From Bacteroidales bacterium (GTDB lineage Bacteria; Bacteroidota; Bacteroidia; Bacteroidales; UBA1402): a DNA stretch of 64,000 nt. The notes beneath the pieces are model-generated. The model had not been told where the DNA came from and ran no database searches. It saw nothing but the letters and a program-made list of their open reading frames with translations. Shown one piece after another: positions 10,066-19,546 of this stretch. Position 1 is the stretch's first letter, and every line of letters starts with the position of its first letter. The translations under genes and the position numbers were made by a program. The DNA lies in the NCBI GenBank assembly GCA_021373135.1, contig JAJFTH010000001.1, forward strand, positions 62,001-126,000, given 5' to 3'.

Positions 10066-10073
10066 CAAATATA
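10066..10073 (-). promoter_or_regulatory. Predicted -7 element of fucI operon promoter
   Basis: On the minus strand this reads TATATTTG, matching the Bacteroidetes -7 consensus TAnnTTTG. No convincing -33 element is seen at the expected distance; that position is occupied by the flank of the palindromic operator at 10077-10090. Transcription would begin near 10058, giving a leader of about 130 nt before fucI. Confidence 0.5.
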
Positions 10074-10076
10074 ATA

Positions 10077-10090
10077 CTAAAACGTTTTAG
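10077..10090. promoter_or_regulatory. Candidate LacI-family operator O1 (perfect palindrome)
   Basis: CTAAAACGTTTTAG is a perfect 14-bp palindrome with a central CG, the classic form of LacI-family operators. It lies immediately upstream of the predicted -7 element, in the -33/-7 spacer, so a bound repressor would occlude RNA polymerase. The LacI-type regulator encoded next to it is the natural candidate to bind here. Confidence 0.65.
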
Positions 10091-10137
10091 CTTAAAAGCA
10101 TATTTACATATTTAACATTATTTAAGCATAACTACAT

Positions 10138-11172
10138 TCAACCATTTCTTAAAGAGGATCTTTTGACAATCAATTCAGGCTCCAATACAGCCATTGATTG
10201 TTTCGCCGACTCACCATTTTTGATTTTATCCACCAAAATATCCACAGCCGTTTTTGCAATTTGCTCCACAGGTTGTTTGATATATGAAACGGGGCATTCA
10301 TATAAATCAAAAACATCACTCTCGTCAAAACCGACAACAGCAACATCATCCGGAATCTTTACATTCATTTCCTTCAGGCAAGTCAAACCATGAATGGAAA
10401 GCATGTTTGTTGAAAATAGGATCGCTTCTGTCTTGTCTTTTTCAATAAACCTTTTCACAGTACCAAATACATCAGACTTCGTGTTCGAGAAACTCACCTG
10501 CTTCACATTGATCTGTTTTTCCAATCCGGCTTTCCGCATCGTATCCTTGTAACCGGAAATTCGATCCAGCACATTGCTCATTTGTGATTGATAAGCTATC
10601 AATGAAATCTTCCGAAAACCCTGTTCAATCAAATGCTGAGTTGCAAGCACCGTTGCACGGTGATTGTCCAGACACGAAAAGCTGATGTCCAGATTTTTAA
10701 AACACCTATCTATCAAGACTGTAGGGGTCTTATTTAAATGAAGTCTCTCCATAATTTTCTCAGATCCGTCACAGGGAACAATAATCAATCCATCAGCACC
10801 CTTATTCAGTAATACATCTATCAGTTTTTGAGTATTCGTATATTTTTCATCAGAACTGCCAAAAATAACCGTATAATTTAATTCGTTCGCCCTATTTTCA
10901 ATCACTCTGGAAATCATAGAAAAAAAAGGGTTGGATATATCTGTGACTATCAGACCTATCAGTTGTGTTTTGCCGCCCCGCAAGTTTCTGGCTATTAAAT
11001 TGGGGGTGTAATTCATTTCTTTAACCTTCGCCATCACCCGACCCGCCATTTCATCAGCAATGCGATATTGTTTGGCTTTCCCATTGATTACAAGGGAAAC
11101 TAAAGTAGTAGAAACGCCGACTGCTTTTGCAACATCCTTTATAGATACTTTCTTCTTTTCAAAATCTTTCAT
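10138..11172 (-). CDS. LacI-family transcriptional regulator
   Basis: A 344-residue repressor of the LacI/GalR family. The N-terminal helix-turn-helix (VSIKDVAKAVGVSTTLVSLV, about residues 9-28) is followed by the hinge region NYTPNLIARNLRGGKTQLIG and a periplasmic-binding-protein-like effector domain (IGLIVTDISNPFFS through PVSYIKQPVEQIAKTAVDIL). The INGKAKQYRIAD segment is the longer recognition-helix variant frequent in Bacteroidota regulators of this family. It is transcribed in the same direction as, and just upstream of, the fucI operon, with candidate operators between them, so it most likely controls that operon in response to the imported sugar or a derivative. ATG at 11172 is the first methionine of the conserved domain. 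Confidence 0.92.
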   Translation of the reverse strand: MKDFEKKKVSIKDVAKAVGVSTTLVSLVINGKAKQYRIADEMAGRVMAKVKEMNYTPNLIARNLRGGKTQLIGLIVTDISNPFFSMISRVIENRANELNYTVIFGSSDEKYTNTQKLIDVLLNKGADGLIIVPCDGSEKIMERLHLNKTPTVLIDRCFKNLDISFSCLDNHRATVLATQHLIEQGFRKISLIAYQSQMSNVLDRISGYKDTMRKAGLEKQINVKQVSFSNTKSDVFGTVKRFIEKDKTEAILFSTNMLSIHGLTCLKEMNVKIPDDVAVVGFDESDVFDLYECPVSYIKQPVEQIAKTAVDILVDKIKNGESAKQSMAVLEPELIVKRSSLRNG

Positions 11173-11536
11173 ATCGTGTGAAAATAATTTTCAAGCTGAA
11201 CCGCGAAACACAATTACATTAAATTCATGTTTTTTATTGCGATTACAAAAGCTTCGCAAAGCTAACAATTTTCTTTTCAGAATACTTTTTCAAACCTTTT
11301 TTGTCTATATCTTTTATCCCGACTATTACTTGATTTAACTTCTTCTTCATCATTAATCATGTATTTTTTACCCAAAAAATCCAGCTATATACCGATTCTT
11401 TCCGCCAAAAAAATGAAACCGACATTCTAAGATAAAGCTAATAAGTAACTTTGACACCTGAAAAGAAAAAGGTTAAAATGTATAAGACCTTGATTCTTTT
11501 CATTTCAATGGTAAGATCATTAAAAAGATACAAACA
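11173..11536. other. Intergenic region between divergent lacI-type gene and tolC
   Basis: A 364-bp AT-rich stretch between divergently transcribed genes. A -7-like TAACTTTG at 11446-11453 points toward the tolC operon and a minus-strand TAGCTTTG at 11264-11257 points toward the regulator gene, but neither has a well-placed -33 partner. No RNA gene, repeat or additional coding sequence is evident. Confidence 0.5.
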
Positions 11537-12871
11537 ATGAAAACGAGAATTTTCATCCTCAGCCTGCTTCTGGCAAGCTCCATGTCTCTTCCGGCAGTAA
11601 CTCCGACGGAGAAACCTGCAAAATGGGATTTAAAGACCTGCATAGAATACGCCCGTAAGAACAATATTCAAGTGCAAAAAGCGAAGATTTCCACTCAGGA
11701 AAGCGACATCACACTCAATCAGAGTAAAGAAGCACTTTTTCCAAGTCTTAGCGCATCGAGCAGCCTGAATTATTCCAACGGTAAAATACGGAATACTGCC
11801 GGAGACTATTATAGCAATAATTCCTCCCTTGGCAGCAGATATTCCATCAGTGCAGGTATGACACTTTTTGACGGGTTGAAAAATTACAACACCATCAAGC
11901 AAAATGAACTTCAGAAAAAGGCATCGGAGCTGAGTACCAAAGAGACAGAAAACAGCATCGAAATAGCCATCACAGAAGCATATCTGGAAATATTATATGC
12001 CAAGGAAACGCTTGATATGGCAAAGCGGACCGTTGAAACTTCCAAGGCACAAGTCGAACTCAGCCAGAATCTATTGAATGCAGGCAGCATTGCCAAGGCC
12101 GATTTCAGCCAGGTCAAGTCACAATACAGCACAGACCTCTATTCCGTCGTGACTGCCCAAAACAATTACGACACTCAGATATTGACCTTGAAGCAATTGC
12201 TTGAACTGGACATGATGGATAAGCTGGAAATTGTCTTTCCGGATATCAAAGAATCGGACGTCTTATCCCCTCTGCCGGCAAAGGCCGACGTCTATCAAAC
12301 TGCCATCAATGTCATGCCGCAAATTCAAAACAGTGAATTGTCCGTTAAAATGGCCGAATTTGACTTGAAGAACGCCAAAAGCAGTTATTATCCGACACTC
12401 TCACTCAATGGATCCCTGGGATCCAGTCATGACGTTGAGAATGATGAATCTTACGGAAATCAGTTGAACAACAATTTCAACCAATCCGTCGGATTGAGTC
12501 TGAGTATTCCAATCTATAGCAACGGATCAACCAAAGCTTCAGTCCAAAAAGCCAAACTAAGCATTCAATCCGCCAAACTGGATTACACCAGTGCCCAAAA
12601 AGAGCTCCTGAAAACCGTCGAATCGCTCTATCAGGATGCCATTTCGATGCAGGGAAAATATGATGCTGCCAAAGAACAGCTCCAATCAACAGAAGAAAGT
12701 TACAATCTGACAGAAGAGCAATTCAAACTCGGTATGAAAAATACGGTTGAATTGTTGACAGCAAAAGACAACTATCTCAAGGCTCAACAAACAGTGCTTC
12801 AAGCAAAATACGGAGCTGTGCTCAGCCAAAAATTACTGAACTTCTATCAAAATATACCCATTGAACTATAA
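11537..12871 (+). CDS. TolC-family outer membrane efflux protein
   Basis: A 444-residue outer membrane channel component. A Sec signal peptide (MKTRIFILSLLLASSMSLPA) precedes two homologous halves of the OEP fold: WDLKTCIEYARKNNIQVQ with LFPSLSASSSLNYSNG in the first, and the SSYYPTLSLNGSLGSS repeat in the second, each followed by long alpha-helical segments rich in Gln, Ala and Lys. It would form the trimeric outer-membrane tunnel for the downstream MacA/MacB pump. The stop is 11 bases before the adaptor gene, marking the first gene of a four-gene operon. The substrate exported is not evident from sequence. Confidence 0.92.
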   Translation: MKTRIFILSLLLASSMSLPAVTPTEKPAKWDLKTCIEYARKNNIQVQKAKISTQESDITLNQSKEALFPSLSASSSLNYSNGKIRNTAGDYYSNNSSLGSRYSISAGMTLFDGLKNYNTIKQNELQKKASELSTKETENSIEIAITEAYLEILYAKETLDMAKRTVETSKAQVELSQNLLNAGSIAKADFSQVKSQYSTDLYSVVTAQNNYDTQILTLKQLLELDMMDKLEIVFPDIKESDVLSPLPAKADVYQTAINVMPQIQNSELSVKMAEFDLKNAKSSYYPTLSLNGSLGSSHDVENDESYGNQLNNNFNQSVGLSLSIPIYSNGSTKASVQKAKLSIQSAKLDYTSAQKELLKTVESLYQDAISMQGKYDAAKEQLQSTEESYNLTEEQFKLGMKNTVELLTAKDNYLKAQQTVLQAKYGAVLSQKLLNFYQNIPIEL

Positions 12872-12882
12872 AAAAACAGAAT

Positions 12883-14184
12883 ATGAACAAGAAACGTAAA
12901 ATAATCCTTTTATCCGTACTGGTTGTCGTTATCGGATTTGCAGTATGGTTTTTCACCAAAGGGAAAGAGACAAAGGAAGCATTAAGCATTCAAACAAAGG
13001 AAGTCAAATATGGAGACATATTAACAGCTGTAACGGCAACCGGTACCATCGAACCGCTAATCACCGTCGAAGTTGGTACCCAGGTTTCAGGAGAAATTTC
13101 CAAAATTTATGTTGATTACAGTTCTGTCGTTAAAAAAGGGCAGAAATTGGCCGAACTGGATCGTTCCACACTGAATGCCACCTGGATTTCATCGAAAGCC
13201 AGCTTTGAATCGGCTGAAAATGAACTGACATACCAGCGCAGCAATTACGAACGCATCAAGCAACTGTATGAAAAGCAATCTGTCAGCAAAACCGATTTTG
13301 AGACAGCCCAATATCAGTACAACAATGCCAAAAATGCTTACACCATATCAAAATCCAATCTGGATAAGGCTGTCACCAACCTGGGATATGCCACCATCTA
13401 TTCTCCGATTGACGGTATCGTCCTCTCGCGTGCAGTAGATGAAGGTCAGACGGTAGCCGCCAGTTTTAGTACGCCGACCATGTTCACCATCGCCAAAGAC
13501 CTGAAGAAAATGCGTGTCATTGCAGACGTGGATGAAGCAGATATCGGCAATGTCAAAGTTGGCCAAAATGTCATGTTTACCGTAGATGCTTTCCCGAATG
13601 ACGAATTCAAGGGTACTGTAACGATGGTACGTCTCGAAGCCAAAACTACATCCAATGTCGTCACCTATGAAGTGGTCATTGCCGCTCCGAATCAGGATTT
13701 GAAGCTTCTTCCCGGACTGACGGCCAGTGTCAATATCTACACCCAGGAGCGAAGAAATGTCCTGATCATTCCGGCAAAGGCACAGCGTGTCCATCCGACG
13801 GAAGAGTTGCTGGCATCTCTCAAGGTAAACCAATCAAAGAATCTTCCGAATCTGACGGAAAAGACCGGGAAAGCAGCAAAAGACACGACAAAAGCAGCTT
13901 TAAAGGATCTGCCCGTTGAGACAGACGGACCTGATGCCCCAGAAGGAGAACCCAACCAACGGACAATCTGGGTCAAAAATAATGACGGCAGTATCGAACA
14001 ACGGCAAGTCGTCATCGGAGTGACTGACGGAGAGTCCACAGAAATTCTGAGCGGCCTCAAAAAAGGTGAAAAAGTAATCACAGAATTGAAATTATCCAGC
14101 AGTAAGGTCAAAAGTACGGAAGAAGAATCCACGACGAAAAGCCCTTTCATGCCACAACGTCCAGGTCAAAAGAGTAAAAAATGA
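12883..14184 (+). CDS. macA: MacA-like periplasmic adaptor (HlyD family)
   Basis: A 433-residue membrane fusion protein. An N-terminal membrane anchor (IILLSVLVVVIGFAVWFF, about residues 7-24) is followed by the lipoyl-like half motif GTIEPLITVEVGTQVSGEI, a long helical hairpin (residues ~95-165), the second lipoyl half YSPIDGIVLSRAVDEGQTV, and a beta-barrel and membrane-proximal region. It would bridge the MacB ABC transporter and the TolC channel. A low-complexity Thr/Lys/Ala/Pro-rich insertion at about 318-355 lies before the membrane-proximal domain and the C-terminal tail is Ser/Lys rich. The last four bases overlap the start of the ATPase gene (ATGA), indicating translational coupling. 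Confidence 0.9.
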   Translation: MNKKRKIILLSVLVVVIGFAVWFFTKGKETKEALSIQTKEVKYGDILTAVTATGTIEPLITVEVGTQVSGEISKIYVDYSSVVKKGQKLAELDRSTLNATWISSKASFESAENELTYQRSNYERIKQLYEKQSVSKTDFETAQYQYNNAKNAYTISKSNLDKAVTNLGYATIYSPIDGIVLSRAVDEGQTVAASFSTPTMFTIAKDLKKMRVIADVDEADIGNVKVGQNVMFTVDAFPNDEFKGTVTMVRLEAKTTSNVVTYEVVIAAPNQDLKLLPGLTASVNIYTQERRNVLIIPAKAQRVHPTEELLASLKVNQSKNLPNLTEKTGKAAKDTTKAALKDLPVETDGPDAPEGEPNQRTIWVKNNDGSIEQRQVVIGVTDGESTEILSGLKKGEKVITELKLSSSKVKSTEEESTTKSPFMPQRPGQKSKK

Positions 14185-14921
14185 GTAAAGAAATCATTCG
14201 CATAGAAAACCTTTGCCGGAACTTTATTGTCGGAGAAGAAACGGTCCACGCCTTGCGGGGAGTCAGCTTTTCCATCAAACCCGGTGAATTCGTGACCATC
14301 ATGGGTACCAGCGGATCCGGTAAATCAACTTTACTGAATATGTTGGGGTGCCTGGACACACCTTCCAGTGGTGATTATTTTTTAGACGGCCTTTCTGTCC
14401 GTGAAATGAACAAAGACGACAGAGCCACAACCAGAAATATGAAAATCGGATTTGTCTTCCAGTCCTACAACTTGTTGCCGAAGACGACAGCCATAGAGAA
14501 CGTGGAATTGCCGCTGATCTACAATCCTGCCGTTTCCAGCAAGGAACGCCGTGAAAGAGCCATCCGGGCATTGAAAGAAGTCGGCCTGGGAGACCGTTTG
14601 CACCATACATCCAACCAAATGTCGGGTGGACAACAACAGCGTGTAGCCATCGCCCGCGCCTTAGTCAATAATCCAGTCATCATCCTCGCGGATGAAGCGA
14701 CAGGAAATCTGGACACCCATACCTCTTTCGAAATTTTGGCCCTGTTTCAACGCCTGTACAGGGATGGCCGTACCATCCTGTTTGTGACCCACAATCCGGA
14801 ACTGGCCAAATTTTGCAGCCGGAACATCCTTTTACGCGATGGCAAGGTTATAGATGATAAAAAGAATTTAAACATCGCTTCTGCAGAGGAGGCTCTTGCC
14901 GCCCTTCCGAAAGAAGATTAA
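14181..14921 (+). CDS. MacB/LolD-type ABC transporter ATP-binding protein
   Basis: A 246-residue ABC ATPase. It has Walker A GTSGSGKSTL, the Q-loop region FVFQSYNLLPKTTAIENVELP, signature MSGGQQQRVAIARAL, Walker B VIILADEATGNLD and the switch His in LFVTHNPELA, so it should be catalytically complete. The QSYNLLP and ENVELPL segments are typical of the MacB/LolD subgroup that powers periplasmic export with FtsX-like permeases. In E. coli MacB these two parts are fused; here the permease is a separate gene 11 bases downstream. Confidence 0.93.
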   Translation: MSKEIIRIENLCRNFIVGEETVHALRGVSFSIKPGEFVTIMGTSGSGKSTLLNMLGCLDTPSSGDYFLDGLSVREMNKDDRATTRNMKIGFVFQSYNLLPKTTAIENVELPLIYNPAVSSKERRERAIRALKEVGLGDRLHHTSNQMSGGQQQRVAIARALVNNPVIILADEATGNLDTHTSFEILALFQRLYRDGRTILFVTHNPELAKFCSRNILLRDGKVIDDKKNLNIASAEEALAALPKED

Positions 14922-14932
14922 CATCAGACATC

Positions 14933-16156
14933 ATGGATTTTTCAAATGCAATCAAAATATCACTTCGCGAATTGGTCAACAATAAATCGCGTACTTTTCT
15001 CACGATGCTGGGTATCATCATCGGTGTTGCAGCGGTCATTGCCATGCTGGCCATCGGACAAGGATCCAAATCAAGCATCAGGAACCAGATTTCCGAAATG
15101 GGCTCCAACATGCTGAACATACGTCCCGGAGCAGACAATGGCCCTGGTGGTGCACGTATGAGTGCAGACGAGATGCAGACCCTCAAGATGGGAGATTTTG
15201 AAGCCATCAGAGACGGATCAAATTACTTTGCAGCCATTTCACCCGGAGTAACCAGCAGTGGACAAGCCATCTACGGAGCGAACAACATGCATACCAGCAT
15301 GACCGGTGTCAATGAGGAATACCTGGATATCCGTAAATATGAGGTTGTAGATGGTCAGATGTTCACAGAAAAAGATATCAAGGAATCAGCCAAAGTCTGT
15401 GTAATCGGGCAAACCGTTGTAGAAACACTTTTCCCCAACGGTGAAGATCCTGTTGGTCAAAATATCCGTTTTGGAAAAATTCCTTTTAAAATAATCGGTG
15501 TCCTTGGGGAAAAAGGAGACAACTCCATGGGGCAAGATCAGGATGATATCATACTGGCACCCTACACTTCGGTCATGAAAAGAATTCTGGCCATCACCTA
15601 CCTGCAAACTATTTATGCATCAGTCATTGACGAAAAGGATACGGAAGCGGCACAGGCTCAGATAGAAGGAATCTTACGCAACAGACATAAAATCAGCACT
15701 GGTGAAGATGATGACTTCAGCGTCCGTACCCAAAAAGAAATGCTCACCATGATGACTTCCACGACAGACATGATGACGGCTTTACTGGCGGCAGTAGCCG
15801 GCATTTCCCTGATAGTCGGAGGTATCGGCATCATGAACATCATGTATGTATCGGTAACCGAACGCACCAAGGAAATCGGACTTCGTATGTCCATCGGTGC
15901 AAAAGGGAAAGATATCCTGATGCAATTCCTGACTGAAGCAGTTCTAATCAGTGTAACAGGCGGCCTTATCGGCATCTTGCTCGGTGTGATGTCTTCGTAC
16001 AGTATCAAGTGGATAGCGAACTGGCCGATAGAAATTCAGGCTTATTCTGTTTTTCTGTCCTTTTTAGTCTGCTCTATTACCGGAATATTTTTCGGATGGT
16101 ATCCTGCAAAGCGGGCATCTGAACTGGATCCGATAGAAGCAATCCGCTACGAATAA
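14933..16156 (+). CDS. MacB-type ABC transporter permease (FtsX-like)
   Basis: A 407-residue permease. A first membrane segment with the family motif NNKSRTFLTMLGIIIGVAAV (residues ~17-36) is followed by a large periplasmic MacB-PCD domain (about 50-270) and three C-terminal membrane helices: AVAGISLIVGGIGIMNIMYV with TERTKEIGLRMSIGAK, LTEAVLISVTGGLIGILLG, and YSVFLSFLVCSITGIFFGWYP ending in PAKRASELDPIEAIRYE. This is the standard MacB membrane domain and completes the TolC-MacA-MacB export system. It is the last gene of the operon. Confidence 0.92.
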   Translation: MDFSNAIKISLRELVNNKSRTFLTMLGIIIGVAAVIAMLAIGQGSKSSIRNQISEMGSNMLNIRPGADNGPGGARMSADEMQTLKMGDFEAIRDGSNYFAAISPGVTSSGQAIYGANNMHTSMTGVNEEYLDIRKYEVVDGQMFTEKDIKESAKVCVIGQTVVETLFPNGEDPVGQNIRFGKIPFKIIGVLGEKGDNSMGQDQDDIILAPYTSVMKRILAITYLQTIYASVIDEKDTEAAQAQIEGILRNRHKISTGEDDDFSVRTQKEMLTMMTSTTDMMTALLAAVAGISLIVGGIGIMNIMYVSVTERTKEIGLRMSIGAKGKDILMQFLTEAVLISVTGGLIGILLGVMSSYSIKWIANWPIEIQAYSVFLSFLVCSITGIFFGWYPAKRASELDPIEAIRYE

Positions 16157-16167
16157 AAGCGAACCTT

Positions 16168-16222
16168 ATAATATGCCATTTTGACACTATATAGCCAAAA
16201 TAATGTCAATATGACATATTAT
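16168..16222. repeat. Inverted repeat upstream of clpB, possible operator
   Basis: Two arms of 19 bases (16168-16186 and 16204-16222) pair at 17 positions around a 17-base spacer. Each arm contains a smaller dyad TGnCA-N3-TGACA: TGCCATTTTGACA at 16174-16186 and TGTCAATATGACA at 16204-16216, 30 bp apart, close to three helical turns. The repeat ends 50 bases before the clpB ATG. The AT-rich composition and absence of a T-run argue against a terminator; a binding site for a dimeric regulator is more likely. Confidence 0.5.
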
Positions 16223-16271
16223 TTGTTTGGCAAAACAATTGCTGCTTGATAGTTGTTATAAAAAAACAATT

Positions 16272-18860
16272 ATGAACTTCAACAATTTCACCATCAAATC
16301 GCAGGAAGCTGTTCAAAAGGCCATCGAACTGGCTCAGGGAAGACAACAGCAAGCCATCGAAACTCCACACCTTTTAAAAGGAGTCATGGAGGTCGGAGAA
16401 AATGTGACCAATTTTCTTTTCCAAAAATCCGGAGCAAACCCAAATACACTCAATACAGCCATAGACAGACTACTCGAAAGCTATCCGCGGGTAAGCAATG
16501 CCGAACCTTATCTTTCCCGGGAGACAAATGCCGTCATCCAGAAAGCGATCGAATATTCCACCAAGGAAGGCGACCAGTTCGTATCGCTGGAATTTATTCT
16601 TTTGGCTTTACTCACCGAAAAAAATACCGTCTCTGGCTTGTTGAAGGAAGCCGGTCTCACCGAACAAGTAATGCATGAAGCCATCCGGGAACTGAGAAAG
16701 GGCTCTAAAGTCAGCAGCCAGTCTGCTGAAGACACCTACAACGCCCTGAACAAATACGCCATCAATTTAAATGAGCGCGCACGTTCAGGCAAACTGGATC
16801 CGGTCATCGGACGTGATGAAGAAATCCGCCGGGTACTGCAAATTCTAAGCCGGCGTACCAAGAACAATCCCATCCTGATCGGAGAACCCGGTACGGGTAA
16901 AACAGCCATTGCCGAAGGTCTCGCTCACCGTATCATCCGTGGTGATGTACCGGAAAACCTGAAAAGCAAGCAATTGTTTTCTCTGGATATGGGAGCATTG
17001 GTGGCTGGAGCCAAATATAAAGGCGAATTTGAGGAACGTCTGAAATCGGTCATTAACGAAGTGATCCAGTCCGAAGGTGAAATCATCCTGTTCATCGATG
17101 AAATCCACACCTTGGTCGGAGCAGGTGGAGGTGAAGGAGCCATGGACGCAGCCAATATCCTCAAACCGGCGTTGGCTAAAGGCGAACTCCGGGCCATCGG
17201 GGCAACCACGCTCAACGAATATCAGAAATATTTCGAAAAGGACAAGGCCCTGGAACGTCGTTTCCAGATTGTTCAGGTCAATGAACCGGACGAAGCCAGT
17301 TCTATTTCCATCCTGCGTGGTCTGAAAGAACGCTATGAAAACCACCACAAAGTCAGGATCAAGGACGATGCCCTAATTGCCGCCGTCGAACTTTCAAGCC
17401 GGTACATCACCGACCGTTTCCTGCCGGACAAAGCCATCGACCTGATGGATGAAGCAGCAGCCAAACTGAGAATGGAAATTGATTCCGTCCCGGAAGAACT
17501 TGATATCATCGAACGGAACATCATGCAACTGGAAATCGAGCGCGAAGCCATCAAACGCGAAAACGACCAAACCAAGCTGTCTCAACTCAATCAGGAAATA
17601 GCCAACCAGAAAGAAGAAAGCAGCAAAATCAAGGCGAAATGGAGTTCCGAAAAAGAACAAATCAACAAAATCCAGCAAGGCAAGATCGACCTGGAAAACT
17701 TGAAATACGAAGCCGAAAAAGCCGAAAGAGAAGGTGATTACGGCAAAGTAGCCGAAATCCGCTACGGAAAAATGAAGGAAACTCAGGCTGCCATTGACAG
17801 CACCAAGGAAAAACTCCATCAGATGCAGGGAGATAGCCCAATAATCAAGGAAGAAGTGGATGCTCAGGATATTGCAGACATCGTTTCCCGTTGGACAGGA
17901 ATACCTGTCAACAAGATGATGCAGAGCGAAAAAGACAAGTTGCTTCACCTAGAAGAAGAACTGCACAAACGGGTTATCGGACAGGAAGAAGCCATTGCCG
18001 CCGTTTCTGACGCTGTACGCCGAAGCCGTGCAGGTCTGAACGACCCCAAACGGCCCATCGGATCCTTTATCTTCCTTGGAACGACAGGTGTCGGGAAAAC
18101 TGAATTGGCCAAAGCATTGGCAGATTATCTATTTGACGATGAAAACAAGATGACCAGAATCGATATGTCGGAATATCAGGAAAAATTTTCCGTTACCAGA
18201 CTGATCGGTTCTCCTCCGGGATACATAGGCTACGATGAAGGTGGTCAGTTGACGGAGGCTATCAGGCATAAGCCCTACTCTGTCGTCCTGTTTGATGAAA
18301 TCGAAAAAGCACACCCGGATGTTTTTAACGTGCTCTTGCAGGTTTTAGACGACGGCAGGCTGACAGACAACAAAGGCAGGGTGGTCAATTTCAAGAACAC
18401 CATCATTATCATGACCTCCAATATCGGTTCGTCGTTGATCAGGGATAGCTTTGCCAAGATGACAAATGCCAATCGGGATGAAGTCATGGAATCGACCAGA
18501 AAATCCGTTTTCGAATTGCTGAAACAAACCATCCGGCCCGAATTTCTAAACCGTATTGATGAGCTGATCATGTTTACGCCATTAAGCCAGTCTGAAATCA
18601 GACAGATTGTAAATCTGCAACTGAACGGCATCACCAAACAACTGGAAGAAAGCGGCATCAAACTGGAGGTGACGGACAAAGCTCTCGATTGGATTGCAAA
18701 AATCGGCTACGACCCTCAATATGGAGCAAGGCCCATCAAGCGTGTATTACAACGTAATTTGCTCAATGAATTATCCAAGCGTCTGATTGCACAAGACGTC
18801 GACCGATCGGTACCGATCGTGGTGGATGAAGTTAAAGACGCTTTGGTCTTTAGAAACTAA
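16272..18860 (+). CDS. clpB: ATP-dependent disaggregase ClpB
   Basis: An 862-residue Hsp100 chaperone, the usual ClpB length. It contains the N-terminal repeat domain (1-145), AAA+ module 1 with Walker [10 protein letters not shown] and Walker [12 protein letters not shown], the coiled-coil middle domain (about 400-525, rich in Glu/Lys heptads), and AAA+ module 2 with Walker [15 protein letters not shown] and the conserved [18 protein letters not shown] segment. With DnaK/DnaJ it resolubilises protein aggregates in the cytoplasm. An upstream in-frame TTG at 16227 is unlikely to be used: ATG at 16272 begins the family's standard N-terminus [14 protein letters not shown]. It stands alone, with an inverted repeat upstream and a strong terminator downstream. 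Confidence 0.97.
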   Translation: MNFNNFTIKSQEAVQKAIELAQGRQQQAIETPHLLKGVMEVGENVTNFLFQKSGANPNTLNTAIDRLLESYPRVSNAEPYLSRETNAVIQKAIEYSTKEGDQFVSLEFILLALLTEKNTVSGLLKEAGLTEQVMHEAIRELRKGSKVSSQSAEDTYNALNKYAINLNERARSGKLDPVIGRDEEIRRVLQILSRRTKNNPILIGEPGTGKTAIAEGLAHRIIRGDVPENLKSKQLFSLDMGALVAGAKYKGEFEERLKSVINEVIQSEGEIILFIDEIHTLVGAGGGEGAMDAANILKPALAKGELRAIGATTLNEYQKYFEKDKALERRFQIVQVNEPDEASSISILRGLKERYENHHKVRIKDDALIAAVELSSRYITDRFLPDKAIDLMDEAAAKLRMEIDSVPEELDIIERNIMQLEIEREAIKRENDQTKLSQLNQEIANQKEESSKIKAKWSSEKEQINKIQQGKIDLENLKYEAEKAEREGDYGKVAEIRYGKMKETQAAIDSTKEKLHQMQGDSPIIKEEVDAQDIADIVSRWTGIPVNKMMQSEKDKLLHLEEELHKRVIGQEEAIAAVSDAVRRSRAGLNDPKRPIGSFIFLGTTGVGKTELAKALADYLFDDENKMTRIDMSEYQEKFSVTRLIGSPPGYIGYDEGGQLTEAIRHKPYSVVLFDEIEKAHPDVFNVLLQVLDDGRLTDNKGRVVNFKNTIIIMTSNIGSSLIRDSFAKMTNANRDEVMESTRKSVFELLKQTIRPEFLNRIDELIMFTPLSQSEIRQIVNLQLNGITKQLEESGIKLEVTDKALDWIAKIGYDPQYGARPIKRVLQRNLLNELSKRLIAQDVDRSVPIVVDEVKDALVFRN

Positions 18861-18883
18861 TTTTCATTTAACATACCATCGAA

Positions 18884-18915
18884 GAGGGTGTCTCAAAAGA
18901 GGCACCCTCGTTTTA
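18884..18915 (+). terminator. Rho-independent terminator after clpB
   Basis: An 11-bp stem (18884-18894 with 18899-18909, one G-T wobble) closes an AAAA loop and is followed by a T-rich tail. The core TGTCTCAAAAG recurs inverted at 18973-18983 and again in the terminator at 23127-23165. Confidence 0.8.
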
Positions 18916-19546
18916 TTCGTACACCTATCTGAGATCAAACTCAAATATTCAATTCTCAGAGGCTTAAAAAAACTTTTGAGACAGCTTCTCTTTTTATCAT
19001 ATTATCCTTCAGAATTGCAGACTGGAAACTATTTATCAAATCGAGCCATACCTTTTGTTATCTAAAGATTAAACCAACAAGTCAATACCAGTAGTCCAAA
19101 AAAGTGGGGTAAATGATTTAATCAGAGTAATATTTTAATATTATAAGAATATATTAAGATTATACAAGATTTTATATAGATATAGAATCAATTATATCAT
19201 ATAATTTTGGAATTTATATGCGATTGATTTACCCAATCACGCAAATCCACTTTATATATTTTAAAAATTAATTATTAAACCACCTCCAGCAGAGCGGGAT
19301 GATTTAGTATAGTTTTGCAAACACAATTCGCTAATGGTTCTTGAAAATATTATAACGTCAGTCAAACAAAATGGATTTTCACTATTATCCCCTTCCTATT
19401 TTTAACTCTTATCAGATATTTATCTTTAGCAGCCGCTATTTTAAGCTCGTGCTACATAGCAACAACCTATTCTGAATTTTGCATTTATATTTTATTGTTT
19501 CTAAGTGTTTTTTAAATCTATTATTAACAAATTAACAAAAAAAATT
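18916..19546. other. AT-rich non-coding region before the T9SS protein gene
   Basis: About 630 bp with no credible coding sequence. An inverted copy of the clpB-terminator core (CTTTTGAGACA, 18973-18983) lies 74 bp downstream of the first copy, so 18884-18990 could be a small terminal-inverted-repeat remnant. From about 19120 the sequence is very AT-rich with runs of TATA/ATAT. No transposase fragment, tRNA or clear promoter consensus was recognised. Confidence 0.5.

Noticed and set aside
16227..16271. TTG start 15 codons upstream of the clpB ATG
   Set aside because: The ATG at 16272 gives the standard ClpB N-terminus and length.
19505..19546. GTG start extending the T9SS protein by 14 residues
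   Set aside because: The extension lies ahead of a better ATG pair at 19547/19550 and adds nothing to the signal peptide; it is AT-rich sequence typical of the upstream region.
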